Source: Alteromonadaceae bacterium
GTDB lineage: Bacteria; Pseudomonadota; Gammaproteobacteria; Enterobacterales; Alteromonadaceae
Direction: 5' to 3'
DNA length: 64,000 nt
Assembly (NCBI GenBank): GCA_027013165.1
Contig: JALUXV010000170.1
Span: forward strand, 1 to 64,000
A program made the position numbers and the translations under genes. Below, in pieces: positions 32,051 to 44,790 of the stretch (the first letter of the stretch is position 1; each line of letters begins with the position of its first letter). The notes below the pieces were generated by a model. It searched no databases. It was not told where the DNA came from and was given only the letters and a program-made list of their open reading frames with translations.

Positions 32051-33952
32051 ATGTATTATCACCAAGCATTTGACGTCATCGTAGTAGGCGGTGGACATGC
32101 TGGTACTGAAGCGGCATTAGCAGCCGCTCGAATGGGTGCTAACACGTTACTATTAACACACAATATAGAAACCATTGGACAAATGTCTTGTAATCCTGCG
32201 ATAGGTGGGATCGGTAAAGGCCACTTGGTTAAAGAGATCGATGCGTTGGGTGGAGCAATGGCACTTGCCATAGATCAGGGTGGTATTCAGTTTAGAACTT
32301 TAAATTCAAGTAAAGGGCCAGCGGTCAGAGCGACTCGAGCGCAAGCAGACAGAACACTATACAGGCAGGCTATAAGAACAATAGTCGAACAACAAGAAAA
32401 CCTAACCTTGTTTCAACAAAGCGTAGATGATCTTATAGTTGAAAATAACCGTGCAGTTGGCGTTGTTACTCAGATGGGTCTGAAATTCAAAGCCAAAACT
32501 GTAGTATTAACCGTAGGTACTTTTCTAGGTGGAACTATCCATATCGGGCTTGAAAACTATCGCGGTGGCAGAGCGGGTGATCCCCCGTCTATTGCTTTGG
32601 CAGAGCGTCTACGTGCGTTACCATTCAGAGTAGACAGATTAAAAACCGGAACCCCTGCACGTTTAGATGCACGCACTTTAGATTTTAGTGTGATGCAGCC
32701 TCAGCCCGGAGATGATCCGGTTCCCGTATTTTCATTTATGGGTGATCGCACAATGCACCCAAAACAAATACCGTGTTACATCACGCATACCAATGAAAAT
32801 ACGCACGATATTATTCGTGGAGGGCTAGACAGATCGCCCATGTTTACCGGCGTAATTGAAGGTGTCGGGCCAAGATACTGTCCAAGTATTGAAGATAAAA
32901 TTACCCGTTTTGCAGATAAAAATTCTCATCAGATTTTTGTTGAACCTGAAGGGTTAAACAGCATTGAAGTGTATCCAAATGGTATTTCTACAAGTTTGCC
33001 GTTCGATGTGCAAATGGCATTCATTCGCTCTATCAAAGGTTTTGAAAATGCCCATGTGGTGCGCCCAGGCTACGCGATCGAATATGACTTTTTTGATCCA
33101 AGGGATCTAAAACAAACCCTTGAAACCAAATATATCGACGGCCTTTTCTTTGCAGGTCAAATCAACGGTACTACGGGTTACGAAGAAGCGGGAGCGCAAG
33201 GTCTAATCGCTGGTGCTAATGCAGCATTACAAGTGAAGGAGCAAGACCCTTTAACTTTACGTCGAGATCAGGCATACATGGGTGTACTTATCGATGACCT
33301 TGCAACCATGGGAACGAAAGAGCCCTACCGCATGTTTACCAGTCGTGCTGAATACCGATTATTATTGCGCGAAGACAATGCTGATAGTCGTTTAACCGGT
33401 ATTGGCCGCGAAATAGGATTAGTAGACGATGCCCGATGGCAAGCCTATAACACTAAGATGGAAGCGGTCGAGCAAGAGTTACAAAGGGTACGTGGTCAAT
33501 GGATCCACCCTGATCACGCAGCCACGCCCAAACTCAATACGTTTTTAAAAAATCCAGTGAGCCGCGAACACTCGCTAGAAGAGCTGATAAGACGCCCGGA
33601 AGTCTCTTACGATCAACTTATGCAAGTTGAATCATTAGGCCCAGGGTTGGAAGATCCTATTGCTGCTGAGCAAGTTGAAATTCAAATTAAGTACGCTGGA
33701 TATATTGCGCGTCAAATGGACGAAATTGCTAAAACCCAGCGTCATGAAAATACGCTATTACCTGTTGACCTAGATTTTAGTAAAATATCCGGTCTTTCTA
33801 ACGAAGTGGTCGCAAAGCTTACCGATGCTCGCCCTGAAACCATAGGCAAAGCTTCGCGTATCTCAGGGATAACCCCCGCAGCTATTTCGTTGTTACTGGT
33901 CTATTTGAAAAAACACGGCATGTTGAGAAAACAGGAACCATTGAGCGCGTGA
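32051..33952 (+). CDS. mnmG: tRNA uridine 5-carboxymethylaminomethyl enzyme MnmG
   Basis: FAD-dependent partner of MnmE in wobble-U34 modification. The Rossmann FAD motif [19 protein letters not shown] is at residues 10-28; the family segments [20 protein letters not shown] and [14 protein letters not shown] follow. The start is ATG 32051, with GAGG at 32041-32044; a GTG at 32039 would lack a ribosome site. 633 aa, near E. coli (629). It starts 90 bp from the unwinding side of oriC, so its transcription may affect initiation, as known for gidA in E. coli. Confidence 0.97.
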   Translation: MYYHQAFDVIVVGGGHAGTEAALAAARMGANTLLLTHNIETIGQMSCNPAIGGIGKGHLVKEIDALGGAMALAIDQGGIQFRTLNSSKGPAVRATRAQADRTLYRQAIRTIVEQQENLTLFQQSVDDLIVENNRAVGVVTQMGLKFKAKTVVLTVGTFLGGTIHIGLENYRGGRAGDPPSIALAERLRALPFRVDRLKTGTPARLDARTLDFSVMQPQPGDDPVPVFSFMGDRTMHPKQIPCYITHTNENTHDIIRGGLDRSPMFTGVIEGVGPRYCPSIEDKITRFADKNSHQIFVEPEGLNSIEVYPNGISTSLPFDVQMAFIRSIKGFENAHVVRPGYAIEYDFFDPRDLKQTLETKYIDGLFFAGQINGTTGYEEAGAQGLIAGANAALQVKEQDPLTLRRDQAYMGVLIDDLATMGTKEPYRMFTSRAEYRLLLREDNADSRLTGIGREIGLVDDARWQAYNTKMEAVEQELQRVRGQWIHPDHAATPKLNTFLKNPVSREHSLEELIRRPEVSYDQLMQVESLGPGLEDPIAAEQVEIQIKYAGYIARQMDEIAKTQRHENTLLPVDLDFSKISGLSNEVVAKLTDARPETIGKASRISGITPAAISLLLVYLKKHGMLRKQEPLSA

Positions 33953-34593
33953 GCAACGAAAATTTAGTGCAAGAATTATCAGTAATTCTTACCAAAGGTA
34001 TTGATGCACTTGGAGTGTCACTTAATGACACTCAGCAGGAGCAGTTGGTTGGATATGTGCTACTTATGCACAAATGGAACAAGGCGTATAATTTAACGTC
34101 TGTTCGCGATCCCAAAGAAATGATGGTGAAACACATTCTTGATTCGCTGGCCATCATTCCCCATGTAACGGGAACGAGAATTATCGATGTGGGAACTGGA
34201 CCTGGGTTACCGGGCATACCCTTGGCCATTGCTTTTCCTGAGAAAAATTTTACGCTTTTAGACAGCTTGGGTAAACGGGTTCGCTTTATGAAGCAATGTG
34301 CTCATGAACTAAAGCTGCCCAACGTAACTCCTATTCAAAGCCGCGTTGAAGCACATATCCCTGACCCTGTTTATGACATTGTATTAAGCAGAGCGTTTGC
34401 ATCTTTAAAAGATATGTTGCACTGGTGCCAGCATCTGGTAGATTCAGAAGGGCAGTTTCTGGCGCTGAAAGGGCAATACCCTGAAGATGAAATTGAAGAA
34501 GTAAGTAGTCACTACCATGTTAGTAGAACAGAAAACCTAACAGTGCCTAATCTTGTTGGCGAACGTCATCTGGTCTGGATTAAAAAACTATAA
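33949..34593 (+). CDS. rsmG: 16S rRNA (guanine-527 N7) methyltransferase
   Basis: SAM methylase of G527 in 16S rRNA; loss in other species gives low-level streptomycin resistance. Motif [21 protein letters not shown] (about residues 79-98), followed by [13 protein letters not shown] and LSRAFASL, is the GidB signature. 214 aa is typical (E. coli 207). The GTG start overlaps the mnmG stop by 4 bp (GTGA), the usual coupling of these two genes. Confidence 0.97.
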   Translation: MSNENLVQELSVILTKGIDALGVSLNDTQQEQLVGYVLLMHKWNKAYNLTSVRDPKEMMVKHILDSLAIIPHVTGTRIIDVGTGPGLPGIPLAIAFPEKNFTLLDSLGKRVRFMKQCAHELKLPNVTPIQSRVEAHIPDPVYDIVLSRAFASLKDMLHWCQHLVDSEGQFLALKGQYPEDEIEEVSSHYHVSRTENLTVPNLVGERHLVWIKKL

Positions 34594-34604
34594 CAGGATT
34601 CAAT

Positions 34605-35399
34605 GTGGCTAAGGTAATCGCAATAGCGAATCAAAAAGGCGGGGTTGGTAAAACAACCACGGCTGTTAATGTCGCGGCTTCTATGGCGGCAACGAAACGA
34701 AAAGTACTACTCATCGATCTCGATCCGCAAGGCAACGCCACCATGGGTAGCGGTGTCGATAAATACGAAGTCGATGCAACGGCATTTGAGCTTTTGATTG
34801 AAGAGAAGCCAATTGACGATGTTATCGTTAAAGATACTTCTGGAAAGTACGACCTCATCGCTGCAAATGGCGACGTTACCGCAGCGGAAATCAAGCTCAT
34901 GGAAATGTTTGCTCGTGAAGTAAGACTTCGCAATGCCCTTGCGCCTATTAAACACAAATACGATTTTATTTTTATCGACTGCCCGCCATCGCTGAACCAG
35001 TTAACAGTTAATGCCCTTGCTGCTGCCGATTCAGTAATGGTACCTATGCAATGTGAATATTATGCCCTTGAAGGACTAACTGCTTTAATGGACACCATCC
35101 AAAAACTGGCGTCTGTAGTTAATCCTGAATTGAAGATAGAAGGCGTATTGCGTACCATGTACGATCCTCGGAACAGACTTGCAAATGATGTTTCAGAGCA
35201 GCTTAAGCGACATTTCGGTGAGCAGGTATACCGCACGGTTATTCCTCGCAATGTAAGGTTGGCAGAAGCCCCGAGTTTTGGTGCACCGGCTATGTATTAC
35301 GACAAGTCCTCTACCGGCGCTAAAGCATATTTGGCCTTAGCTGGAGAAATACTGCGTCGCAGAGACAAAGCGGCCCCAGCCCCAGCAAAAGCCAGTTAA
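34605..35399 (+). CDS. parA: Chromosome partitioning ATPase ParA
   Basis: Deviant-Walker ATPase that moves ParB-parS complexes. IANQKGGVGKTTTAVNVA (residues 7-24) includes the signature Lys, and FIDCPPSLNQLTVNALAAAD is the Walker B region. 264 aa is the length of chromosomal ParA/Soj, without the N-terminal HTH of plasmid type Ia proteins. The start is GTG 34605 (ATG 34603 is out of frame). It lies 11 bp after rsmG. Confidence 0.97.
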   Translation: MAKVIAIANQKGGVGKTTTAVNVAASMAATKRKVLLIDLDPQGNATMGSGVDKYEVDATAFELLIEEKPIDDVIVKDTSGKYDLIAANGDVTAAEIKLMEMFAREVRLRNALAPIKHKYDFIFIDCPPSLNQLTVNALAAADSVMVPMQCEYYALEGLTALMDTIQKLASVVNPELKIEGVLRTMYDPRNRLANDVSEQLKRHFGEQVYRTVIPRNVRLAEAPSFGAPAMYYDKSSTGAKAYLALAGEILRRRDKAAPAPAKAS

Positions 35400-35453
35400 T
35401 AGTAAAAAATAACGAACAATAGACACCTTTCGGTTAATGTCATCGAGGAAACT

Positions 35454-36332
35454 ATGTCACCAAAAAAAAGAGGGCTAGGTCGCGGATTAGATGCGCTACT
35501 TGCGACCAGTCAATCTTCCTCTCAACGAGAACGAGATGCCGTTGCTGATGAGATCACTAACAGTGAACTAAGCAAGCTACCCATCGAGCATTTAACGCCC
35601 GGTAAATATCAGCCAAGAAAAGACATGTCACCAGAGGCATTAGAAGAACTTGCGTCTTCTATTCGCGCACAAGGGGTTATCCAGCCTATTGTTGTGCGTG
35701 AAATTGAGCCTAACCGCTATGAAATTATTGCTGGTGAAAGACGTTGGCGCGCAGCACAGCTAGCACAGCTTGATGAAGTGCCTTGTCTAGTTAAAAACGT
35801 ACCCGATGAAGCTGCTGTTGCCATTGCATTAATTGAAAATATTCAGCGTGAAGACCTCAATGCTATGGAAGAAGCACAGGCGCTTGATAGATTAATGAAT
35901 GAGTTTGCTTTAACTCACGCGCAAGTTGCTGAGGCTGTGGGTAAATCCAGAACGACGGTCACTAATCTACTTCGCTTAAACAATCTGAACGAGGATGTAA
36001 AAATTCTTGTTGAGCACGGTGATATTGAAATGGGGCACGCACGTGCTTTGCTTGCGCTCGAAGGTATGGAGCAATCAACCGCAGCGCAAACTGTGTCTGG
36101 AAAAGGCCTCACCGTTAGAGATACCGAAAAGCTTGTTAAGAAGCTACTTGAACCAGAAAAGCCAAAAGCTGAGAAAAAAGTTGATCCCGATGTTGAAAGT
36201 TTAATGACACGACTTTCTGAAAATTTGGGGGCTCAAGTGGCAATAAATCACAATAATAAGGGCAAAGGAAAGTTGGTAATTAGCTTCAATGACCTTGAGC
36301 AACTCGACGGTATTATTAATAAAATACAATAG
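35454..36332 (+). CDS. parB: Chromosome partitioning protein ParB
   Basis: CTPase/DNA-binding protein that loads at parS and spreads. The N-terminal KKRGLGRGLDALL ParA-stimulating peptide, the CTP-binding motif GERRWRAAQLA (about residues 96-106), ENIQREDLNAMEEA, and the HTH around THAQVAEAVGKSRTTVTNLL are visible. 292 aa. Two perfect parS sites for it lie in recF, 13-15 kb to the left across oriC. Confidence 0.97.
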   Translation: MSPKKRGLGRGLDALLATSQSSSQRERDAVADEITNSELSKLPIEHLTPGKYQPRKDMSPEALEELASSIRAQGVIQPIVVREIEPNRYEIIAGERRWRAAQLAQLDEVPCLVKNVPDEAAVAIALIENIQREDLNAMEEAQALDRLMNEFALTHAQVAEAVGKSRTTVTNLLRLNNLNEDVKILVEHGDIEMGHARALLALEGMEQSTAAQTVSGKGLTVRDTEKLVKKLLEPEKPKAEKKVDPDVESLMTRLSENLGAQVAINHNNKGKGKLVISFNDLEQLDGIINKIQ

Positions 36333-36361
36333 TTTATATAGATTTATTTAACTACTTACCA

Positions 36362-36405
36362 CCGCCTCGTTCATATGCTTGTCGTTCAGTAGGCTGTCGA
36401 GGCGG
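36362..36405. repeat. Inverted repeat between parB and atpI
   Basis: CCGCCTCG (36362-36369) and CGAGGCGG (36398-36405) with a 28 bp loop, 30 bp after the parB stop. No U-tract follows, so it may stabilise the parB mRNA end or be a weak terminator. Confidence 0.45.
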
Positions 36406-36470
36406 ATAGACAAGTTTCCAGTTATACACTTAGTAAATTTTCAAAATAACTTTCAAGATGCGTTGAATGG

Positions 36471-36498
36471 TTGAAAAATCTCGGTAAAACAGTATACT
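36471..36498 (+). promoter_or_regulatory. Predicted promoter of the atp operon
   Basis: TTGAAA (36471-36476), 16 bp spacer, TATACT (36493-36498). Start of transcription would be at about 36504-36506, only about 14 nt from the likely atpI start. Confidence 0.65.
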
Positions 36499-36518
36499 TC
36501 TGACGCTTTTTGTTAGAC

Positions 36519-36920
36519 GTGAACAAGCTACGGGATAAAGTGACAAACAGGCTGACTGAACAAGGATTAAACTTAGCGAAAAAAGGGATCTTGGTTCAAG
36601 TCGTAATAGCGCTTTTTCTTTCTCTTTTTTTAGGTGTTTTGTTGAGCGGCCATGCAGCGATTTCAGCACTAGCTGGTGCAATGGCGAGTATTCTCCCTAC
36701 CTGTATTTTCACGCTGTTTGCGTTCCGTTATGGCGGTGCTACGCAAAGCAATCTAGTGGCGAAGAGCTTCAGCCAAGGCTCAAAAGTTAAATTGGCACTG
36801 ACGACAATATTATTTGTTATCGCTTTTGCAGGATTAAACGCATTGCCGATTATTGTGTTTATTTCGTATGCGGTAACCACGGCCAGTCACAGTTTGGCCA
36901 TGCTGTGTTTTGATAAGTAA
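36519..36920 (+). CDS. atpI: ATP synthase subunit I
   Basis: Small membrane protein that helps assemble the c-ring. Four hydrophobic segments are visible, starting ILVQVVIALFLSLFLGVLL and ending LPIIVFISYAVTTASHSLAML. 133 aa from GTG 36519; a TTG at 36510 would add three residues. Neither has a Shine-Dalgarno sequence and the predicted promoter is only about 20 bp upstream, so the message is nearly leaderless. The gene heads the atp operon, 86 bp before atpB. Confidence 0.85.
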   Translation: MNKLRDKVTNRLTEQGLNLAKKGILVQVVIALFLSLFLGVLLSGHAAISALAGAMASILPTCIFTLFAFRYGGATQSNLVAKSFSQGSKVKLALTTILFVIAFAGLNALPIIVFISYAVTTASHSLAMLCFDK

Positions 36921-37003
36921 TAAAAATAAACAAACAACACTATCAAAACAAGAACAGCACGATAGAACAGTTAACGATTTCTACACTTTACAATTTGGGT
37001 TAA

Positions 37004-37840
<837 letters not shown>

Positions 37841-37893
37841 AAAAAGTATTGAACCGTGTTGATTCGCCTGGAAACCATCAGCACGGTTTATAA

Positions 37894-38178
<285 letters not shown>

Positions 38179-38215
38179 TCAATACTCTAGCGAACTTTTA
38201 TGAGGAGAGGCGATA

Positions 38216-38686
38216 GTGAATATTAACGCCACTTTTATTGGTCAATTAATCGCCTTCGCTGTGTTCGTGGTGTTCTGCATGAAATATGTATGGCCGCCGC
38301 TAATTGCAGCGATTGAAGAACGTCAGAAGAAAATCGCCGATGGGCTTGAAGCTTCTGAACGTGCAGAGAAAGACCTAGAGCTTGCTCAAGCGAAAGCTAC
38401 AGAGCAGCTTAAAGATGCGAAAGCGCAAGCAGCTGAAATTATCGAGCAGGCTAAAAAGCGTGCCAACCAATTGGTTGACGACGAAACGCAAAAAGGCCAT
38501 GCGGAACGCGAGAAAATCATCGCTTCTGGTTATGCCGAAATTGAAGCTGAACGTAATCGTGCCAAAGAAGATCTACGCAAACAGGTTGCTGCTTTAGCAA
38601 TCGCGGGTGCACAACAGATCATTCAACGTGAAATCGATGCTGCAGCGCAAAACGACATTGTTGAAAAACTTGTCGCTGAGCTTTAA
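38216..38686 (+). CDS. atpF: ATP synthase Fo subunit b
   Basis: Peripheral stalk subunit. One N-terminal membrane helix ([20 protein letters not shown], residues 7-26) is followed by a long charged helix that pairs as a right-handed coiled coil ([20 protein letters not shown] onward). 156 aa as in E. coli. The start is GTG 38216 with a strong GAGGAGAGG ribosome site, suiting the doubled stoichiometry of b. Confidence 0.97.
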   Translation: MNINATFIGQLIAFAVFVVFCMKYVWPPLIAAIEERQKKIADGLEASERAEKDLELAQAKATEQLKDAKAQAAEIIEQAKKRANQLVDDETQKGHAEREKIIASGYAEIEAERNRAKEDLRKQVAALAIAGAQQIIQREIDAAAQNDIVEKLVAEL

Positions 38687-38700
38687 GAGGGAGATGAGCC

Positions 38701-39234
38701 ATGTCTGAATTGACAACCGTTGCTCGTCCTTACGCTAAAGCAGCTTTCGATTTCGCTGTCGAGAAAGGTGTTATTGCCCAATGGCAAGACATGCTGGCTT
38801 TTGCCGGTGCGGTAGCAAGCAACGAAGAAATGCACTCGTTATTAACGGGTTCAGTTGCTGCTGAAACACTGGCCGATGTTTTTATTAACATCTGTGGCGA
38901 GCAGCTCGACGAACACGGCCAAAACCTAATTAAGGTGTTGGCAGAGAATAAACGTATATCTGCGTTGCCTGAAATTTCAACCTTGTTCGATGCGCTTAAA
39001 GCAGACTACGAGAAAGAAATTGAAGTAGACGTAACGTCAGCGTCAGAGTTGACCGATGCACAGCAAACTGAGCTTAGTGCGTCTTTAGAAAAACGTTTGG
39101 CACGTAAAGTGAAGCTTAATTGTAACGTGGACCCTGCCCTGATTGCCGGATTTGTAGTAAAAGCCGGTGATACAGTTATTGATGGTTCCGTAAAATCGAA
39201 ATTGAACCGTCTCGCAGACGCGTTGCAAGCATAA
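38701..39234 (+). CDS. atpH: ATP synthase F1 subunit delta
   Basis: Links the b dimer to the top of F1. It opens [20 protein letters not shown], the delta/OSCP N-terminal domain signature, and ends [20 protein letters not shown], the C-terminal motif. 177 aa equals E. coli. The start ATG 38701 follows GAGGGAGAT, 14 bp after the atpF stop. Confidence 0.97.
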   Translation: MSELTTVARPYAKAAFDFAVEKGVIAQWQDMLAFAGAVASNEEMHSLLTGSVAAETLADVFINICGEQLDEHGQNLIKVLAENKRISALPEISTLFDALKADYEKEIEVDVTSASELTDAQQTELSASLEKRLARKVKLNCNVDPALIAGFVVKAGDTVIDGSVKSKLNRLADALQA

Positions 39235-39247
39235 CGGGGATATGAGC

Positions 39248-40789
39248 ATGCAACTTAATTCCACTGAAATTGCTGAACTGATCAAGAAAAGAATTGAACA
39301 GTTCAATGTAACCAGTGAAGCACGCAATGAAGGTACTATTGTTGGTGTAACCGACGGTATTATCCGCATTCATGGCCTTGCAGATGTAATGCAAGGTGAA
39401 ATGATCGAGCTTCCTGGAAGCCGCTACGCAATTGCACTAAACCTTGAGCGAGACTCAGTTGGTGCGGTTGTTATGGGTCCTTATGCCGACCTACAAGAAG
39501 GCGTAAAAGTACAATCTACTGGTCGTATCCTAGAAGTACCTGTTGGTAATGCGCTACTAGGCCGTGTTGTAAACACGCTTGGTGAGCCAATCGACGGTAA
39601 AGGTGCGATCGAAGCTGACGGCTTTGAGCCGGTTGAAAAAATTGCACCTGGTGTAATCGAACGTCAATCGGTAGACCAGCCAATTCAAACTGGTTATAAG
39701 TCAGTTGATGCTATGATTCCAGTTGGCCGTGGCCAGCGTGAGCTTATCATCGGTGACCGTCAGTGTGGTAAAACAGCAATGGCTATCGACGCTATTATCA
39801 ACCAAAAAGGTACAGGCATTAAGTGTGTGTACGTAGCGGTTGGTCAAAAAGCGTCTACTATCGCTAACGTAGTACGTAAACTAGAAGAGCACGGTGCACT
39901 AGACCACACTATCGTGGTTGCAGCTTCTGCTTCTGAGTCTGCTGCGCTTCAATACCTAGCGCCTTACTCTGGTTGTACTATGGGTGAATACTTCCGTGAC
40001 CGCGGTGAAGACGCGCTTATCGTATATGATGATTTGTCAAAGCAAGCTGTTGCTTACCGTCAAATCTCATTGCTACTTAAGCGTCCTCCTGGTCGTGAAG
40101 CATATCCTGGTGACGTATTCTATCTTCACTCGCGCCTACTAGAGCGTGCTGCACGTGTAAACGAGCAATACGTAGAGCGCTACACTAACGGTGAAGTTAA
40201 AGGTCAAACTGGTTCACTTACTGCGCTTCCAATTATCGAAACGCAAGCAGGTGACGTATCAGCATTCGTACCTACTAACGTAATCTCAATTACTGACGGT
40301 CAGATCTTCCTAGAAACTGACTTGTTCAACGCAGGTATCCGTCCAGCGGTTAACGCTGGTATCTCGGTATCTCGTGTTGGTGGTGCTGCACAAACAAAAA
40401 TCATCAAGAAACTAGGTGGTGGTATCCGTCTAGCACTTGCTCAGTATCGTGAACTTGCGGCGTTCTCGCAGTTTGCTTCTGACCTTGATGATGCTACTCG
40501 TGAACAGCTAGAACACGGTGAGCGCGTAACTGAGCTTATGAAGCAGAAGCAGTACGCTCCACTTTCTATTGCTGACATGGGTGTTTCACTGTTCGCAGTA
40601 GAGAAAGGGTTCCTTAAGGGCATCGAGCTTAACAAAATCCTAGATTTTGAAGCTGCTCTTCACTCGTTCATGAACAGCGAACATGCTGAGCTGATGAAGA
40701 CTATCAACGAAACAGGTAACTACAACGACGAGATTGCCGGCAAGTTGAACGACGCTTTAACTAACTTTAAAGCGACACAAACTTGGTAA
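39248..40789 (+). CDS. atpA: ATP synthase F1 subunit alpha
   Basis: Non-catalytic nucleotide-binding subunit. The Walker A motif is [16 protein letters not shown] (about residues 169-184) and the arginine finger segment lies in [12 protein letters not shown] choose ATG 39248 ([12 protein letters not shown], 513 aa as in E. coli, GGGG 9 bp before); ATG 39242 is an in-frame alternative two residues earlier, too close to the ribosome site. Confidence 0.97.
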   Translation: MQLNSTEIAELIKKRIEQFNVTSEARNEGTIVGVTDGIIRIHGLADVMQGEMIELPGSRYAIALNLERDSVGAVVMGPYADLQEGVKVQSTGRILEVPVGNALLGRVVNTLGEPIDGKGAIEADGFEPVEKIAPGVIERQSVDQPIQTGYKSVDAMIPVGRGQRELIIGDRQCGKTAMAIDAIINQKGTGIKCVYVAVGQKASTIANVVRKLEEHGALDHTIVVAASASESAALQYLAPYSGCTMGEYFRDRGEDALIVYDDLSKQAVAYRQISLLLKRPPGREAYPGDVFYLHSRLLERAARVNEQYVERYTNGEVKGQTGSLTALPIIETQAGDVSAFVPTNVISITDGQIFLETDLFNAGIRPAVNAGISVSRVGGAAQTKIIKKLGGGIRLALAQYRELAAFSQFASDLDDATREQLEHGERVTELMKQKQYAPLSIADMGVSLFAVEKGFLKGIELNKILDFEAALHSFMNSEHAELMKTINETGNYNDEIAGKLNDALTNFKATQTW

Positions 40790-40797
40790 TCAATGGT

Positions 40798-40817
40798 GCT
40801 GGTGTTTAACCACCAGC
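40798..40817 (+). repeat. Intercistronic hairpin atpA-atpG
   Basis: GCTGGTG (40798-40804), loop TTTAAC, CACCAGC (40811-40817). No U-tract; it may protect or partition the operon mRNA. Confidence 0.6.
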
Positions 40818-40846
40818 GCATTCGTTGAGTAATCGGAGAGATAGTC

Positions 40847-41707
40847 ATGGCCAGCGGTAAAGAAATAAAAGGTAAGATTGGGAGTATTAAAAATACTCAA
40901 AAAATTACCAGTGCGATGGAAATGGTTGCCGCGTCTAAAATGAAAAAGGCGCAGGAACGCATGGCCTCTGGTCGTCCATACGCACAAAATATGCTTAAAG
41001 TGATTGGTCACATTGCCAATGGTAGCTTGGAGTATCGCCACCCTTATTTGGAAGAGCGAGAAGTCAAGCGTGTTGGTTACATCGTGATTTCTACTGACCG
41101 AGGCTTATGTGGTGGCTTGAACACCAACGAATTTAAGCTCGTTGCCAAAGACGTCCAGAAATGGAAAGAACAAGGCGTAGAAGTAGATTTCGCTGCATTG
41201 GGTTCGAAGGCGTGTTCTTTCTTCAACCGTTTCGGTGGTACGTTGTTAGCCGCTGAATCAGGTTTAGGTGACAAGCCATCGGTAAGCGATGTAGTGGGTG
41301 TTGTACGCGTTATGCTTAACGCTTACGACGAAGGTAAATTGGACCGAGTGTTCTTGGTATTCAATGACTTCGTAAACACGATGACACAGGCACCTGTGAT
41401 CAATCAGTTATTGCCTTTGCCAAAGTCGGAAGACGAAGAATATCAGCATCGTTGGGACTACATTTACGAGCCAGATCCAAAGGAAATTTTGGAAGCATTG
41501 ATGGTTCGTTACATTGAGTCTCAGGTGTATCAGGGTGTTGTAGAAAACGCAGCTTCTGAACAAGCAGCGCGTATGGTTGCCATGAAGGCAGCAACCGACA
41601 ACGCAGGCAACCTTATTGATGAGTTGCAACTGGTGTACAACAAAGCGCGTCAAGCCGCAATCACACAAGAAATTAGTGAGATTGTTGGTGGTGCCGCAGC
41701 GGTGTAG
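40847..41707 (+). CDS. atpG: ATP synthase F1 subunit gamma
   Basis: Central rotor shaft. The N-terminal helix [20 protein letters not shown] and the C-terminal helix [20 protein letters not shown] form the coiled-coil shaft; [10 protein letters not shown] is the family motif in the Rossmann-like middle. 286 aa (E. coli 287). GGAGAGAT precedes the ATG. Confidence 0.98.
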   Translation: MASGKEIKGKIGSIKNTQKITSAMEMVAASKMKKAQERMASGRPYAQNMLKVIGHIANGSLEYRHPYLEEREVKRVGYIVISTDRGLCGGLNTNEFKLVAKDVQKWKEQGVEVDFAALGSKACSFFNRFGGTLLAAESGLGDKPSVSDVVGVVRVMLNAYDEGKLDRVFLVFNDFVNTMTQAPVINQLLPLPKSEDEEYQHRWDYIYEPDPKEILEALMVRYIESQVYQGVVENAASEQAARMVAMKAATDNAGNLIDELQLVYNKARQAAITQEISEIVGGAAAV

Positions 41708-41728
41708 GCAAAGGTTTAGATAAGATAA

Positions 41729-43126
<1,398 letters not shown>

Positions 43127-43132
43127 TGATGC

Positions 43133-43149
43133 GGCTGGCTTAGCCAGCC
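43133..43149 (+). repeat. Intercistronic hairpin atpD-atpC
   Basis: GGCTGGC (43133-43139), loop TTA, GCCAGCC (43143-43149), without U-tract. Likely an mRNA-stabilising element after atpD. Confidence 0.6.
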
Positions 43150-43185
43150 CATAGTTTTGCGAATGTACCTAATCAGGAGGTTCAC

Positions 43186-43599
43186 ATGGCAATGACAGTA
43201 CATTTGGACGTAGTAAGCGCAGAGAAGCAAATCTTCTCTGGTCTTGTTGAAACGATTCAAGTGACAGGTAGCGAAGGTGAATTGGGTATCCACCCAGGTC
43301 ACGCGCCGCTTATCAGTGCTATTAAACCTGGTATGGTGCGTTTGGTTAAACAGCACGGTGAAGAAGAAATGATTTACGTTGCTGGTGGTGTACTAGAAGT
43401 ACAACCGGGCAATGTCACCGTTCTTGCTGATACTGCTGTTCGAGCTGAAGATCTTGATGAGCAGGCGGCACAAGAAGCCAAACGACGTGCTGAAGAGCAT
43501 ATCGCCAACCCAGGCGCAGACTTTAATTACGCAGAAGCGGCTCATGAATTGGCAGAAGCCATTGCACAGCTTCGCTTAATACAAAAATTGCGTAAATAA
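43186..43599 (+). CDS. atpC: ATP synthase F1 subunit epsilon
   Basis: Inhibitory and coupling subunit on the rotor. The N-terminal beta-sandwich shows [20 protein letters not shown] and [19 protein letters not shown]; the C-terminal helical hairpin (about residues 88-137) can block rotation. 137 aa (E. coli 139). AGGAGG precedes the ATG at 43186. The operon ends 16 bp downstream with a terminator. Confidence 0.97.
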   Translation: MAMTVHLDVVSAEKQIFSGLVETIQVTGSEGELGIHPGHAPLISAIKPGMVRLVKQHGEEEMIYVAGGVLEVQPGNVTVLADTAVRAEDLDEQAAQEAKRRAEEHIANPGADFNYAEAAHELAEAIAQLRLIQKLRK

Positions 43600-43614
43600 A
43601 CGAGCATTTTGTTT

Positions 43615-43642
43615 AAAAACCCGCCTAATGGCGGGTTTTTTG
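43615..43642 (+). terminator. Terminator of the atp operon
   Basis: AAAAACCCGCC (43615-43625), loop TAAT, GGCGGGTTTTT (43630-43640), then further T. A clear rho-independent terminator. Confidence 0.95.
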
Positions 43643-43770
43643 TTTGCAGCCACACCTTACATAGCTTAATGTATGTCACTGGTATAACCACGCCTAAGTG
43701 TTACACACGTTCAGTACTGACCAGTGCTTTTTGTAGGCCAATGTAAACGTGTAATTAGCACGCTGTAGTC

Positions 43771-44757
43771 ATGAAGTTTAATCTTTACTCCCATTCGCAA
43801 AACTCGATGTCTATCGGGTTTTATCCACTCATAACAACAATATTATTGCTTGTTGTTCATTACTTTACCGGTGCACTAGATTGGCCGGCCGACGGTGATG
43901 TGCAAGCGCAACGAGACTTTAATTCTGCCATTGGTATGTCAGCACTTACAGGGTACTTTTGGTTTGCAATAAGATTGCTTCATCAAAACGTAGCTAGTTC
44001 CCTAATTTCATTGTTAGTAAAGTCTAACCAATTGAGTCAGTTTTCTCGGCATCGCTCTTTACTCACCTTGGAGTTTAAGCATCACATATTCAATACTGCG
44101 GTAGTGTCCATTCTTATTACAGTATCTTACGTGGTGGTAGAAGGCTTACTTTCAACTAAACAAGAACTGCGGGTTCTTGTTCTTACGGCTACCGCCGTAC
44201 CGTTTTGGTTTCTAATGTGGCTTTATCTTATTCAGTTAACGTCGAATATTCGTTATCTGTCAAATCATATACTGACCAAGGTAGCGAAAGGTAACGATTA
44301 CTTAACATCACTTGTAGTCTTAGTTAGATTGGGAGTGGCGAATGCCTTTATTTCTTTAGGGGCGATAATTATCGTGCCTATATTTTGGTTTAAGAAAAGC
44401 ATTCCGTCCTTAGATTTGTTTATCCTCACCTTATTTACGGGGATACTACTAGGTTATCTTTGCTTACCCGTATATCGCTTCAAAAAACGTCTGAGAGAAG
44501 AACAACAAGTGCTTTTGCTTGATATAGAGAACAAAATCAAGCGCGAAATTAAAACATATAAAGAATCGCAGCAAGGCGATATCAGTCGTAAGGTTGAATT
44601 ACTTGAAAGCGAAAAAGAAGTCGTGAGTACAGTGTCATCAGGCGTACTTCTGTTTAGAGATCACGCGCGCATGACAACAATGGCACTTCTTGTACCCCTC
44701 TCGTGGGGAATAATTAAGATGATAGAGTGGCTTGTAGCAAATTCGATTACGCAGTAG
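43771..44757 (+). CDS. Unrecognised multi-spanning membrane protein
   Basis: I do not recognise this 328 aa protein. It has about seven hydrophobic segments: near residues 16-36, 52-70, 108-126, 133-155, 186-207, 215-235 and 304-322. Between the last two is a charged, probably coiled-coil stretch of about 60 residues (FKKRLREEQQVLLLDIENKI, then KVELLESEKEVVSTV). That layout, a membrane bundle followed by a cytoplasmic helix and a return to the membrane, could be a sensor or a channel-like protein, but no motif proves either. It stands alone after the atp terminator and 33 bp before a GST gene. Confidence 0.75.
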   Translation: MKFNLYSHSQNSMSIGFYPLITTILLLVVHYFTGALDWPADGDVQAQRDFNSAIGMSALTGYFWFAIRLLHQNVASSLISLLVKSNQLSQFSRHRSLLTLEFKHHIFNTAVVSILITVSYVVVEGLLSTKQELRVLVLTATAVPFWFLMWLYLIQLTSNIRYLSNHILTKVAKGNDYLTSLVVLVRLGVANAFISLGAIIIVPIFWFKKSIPSLDLFILTLFTGILLGYLCLPVYRFKKRLREEQQVLLLDIENKIKREIKTYKESQQGDISRKVELLESEKEVVSTVSSGVLLFRDHARMTTMALLVPLSWGIIKMIEWLVANSITQ

Positions 44758-44790
44758 TCTGGTCTATTGACGAATTTTGGAGGGAAGCCT

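Noticed and set aside
43677-43731. CACTGGT/ACCAGTG pair with T5 after the atp terminator
   Set aside because: Loop of 36 nt makes a functional second terminator doubtful; the main terminator at 43615-43642 is sufficient.
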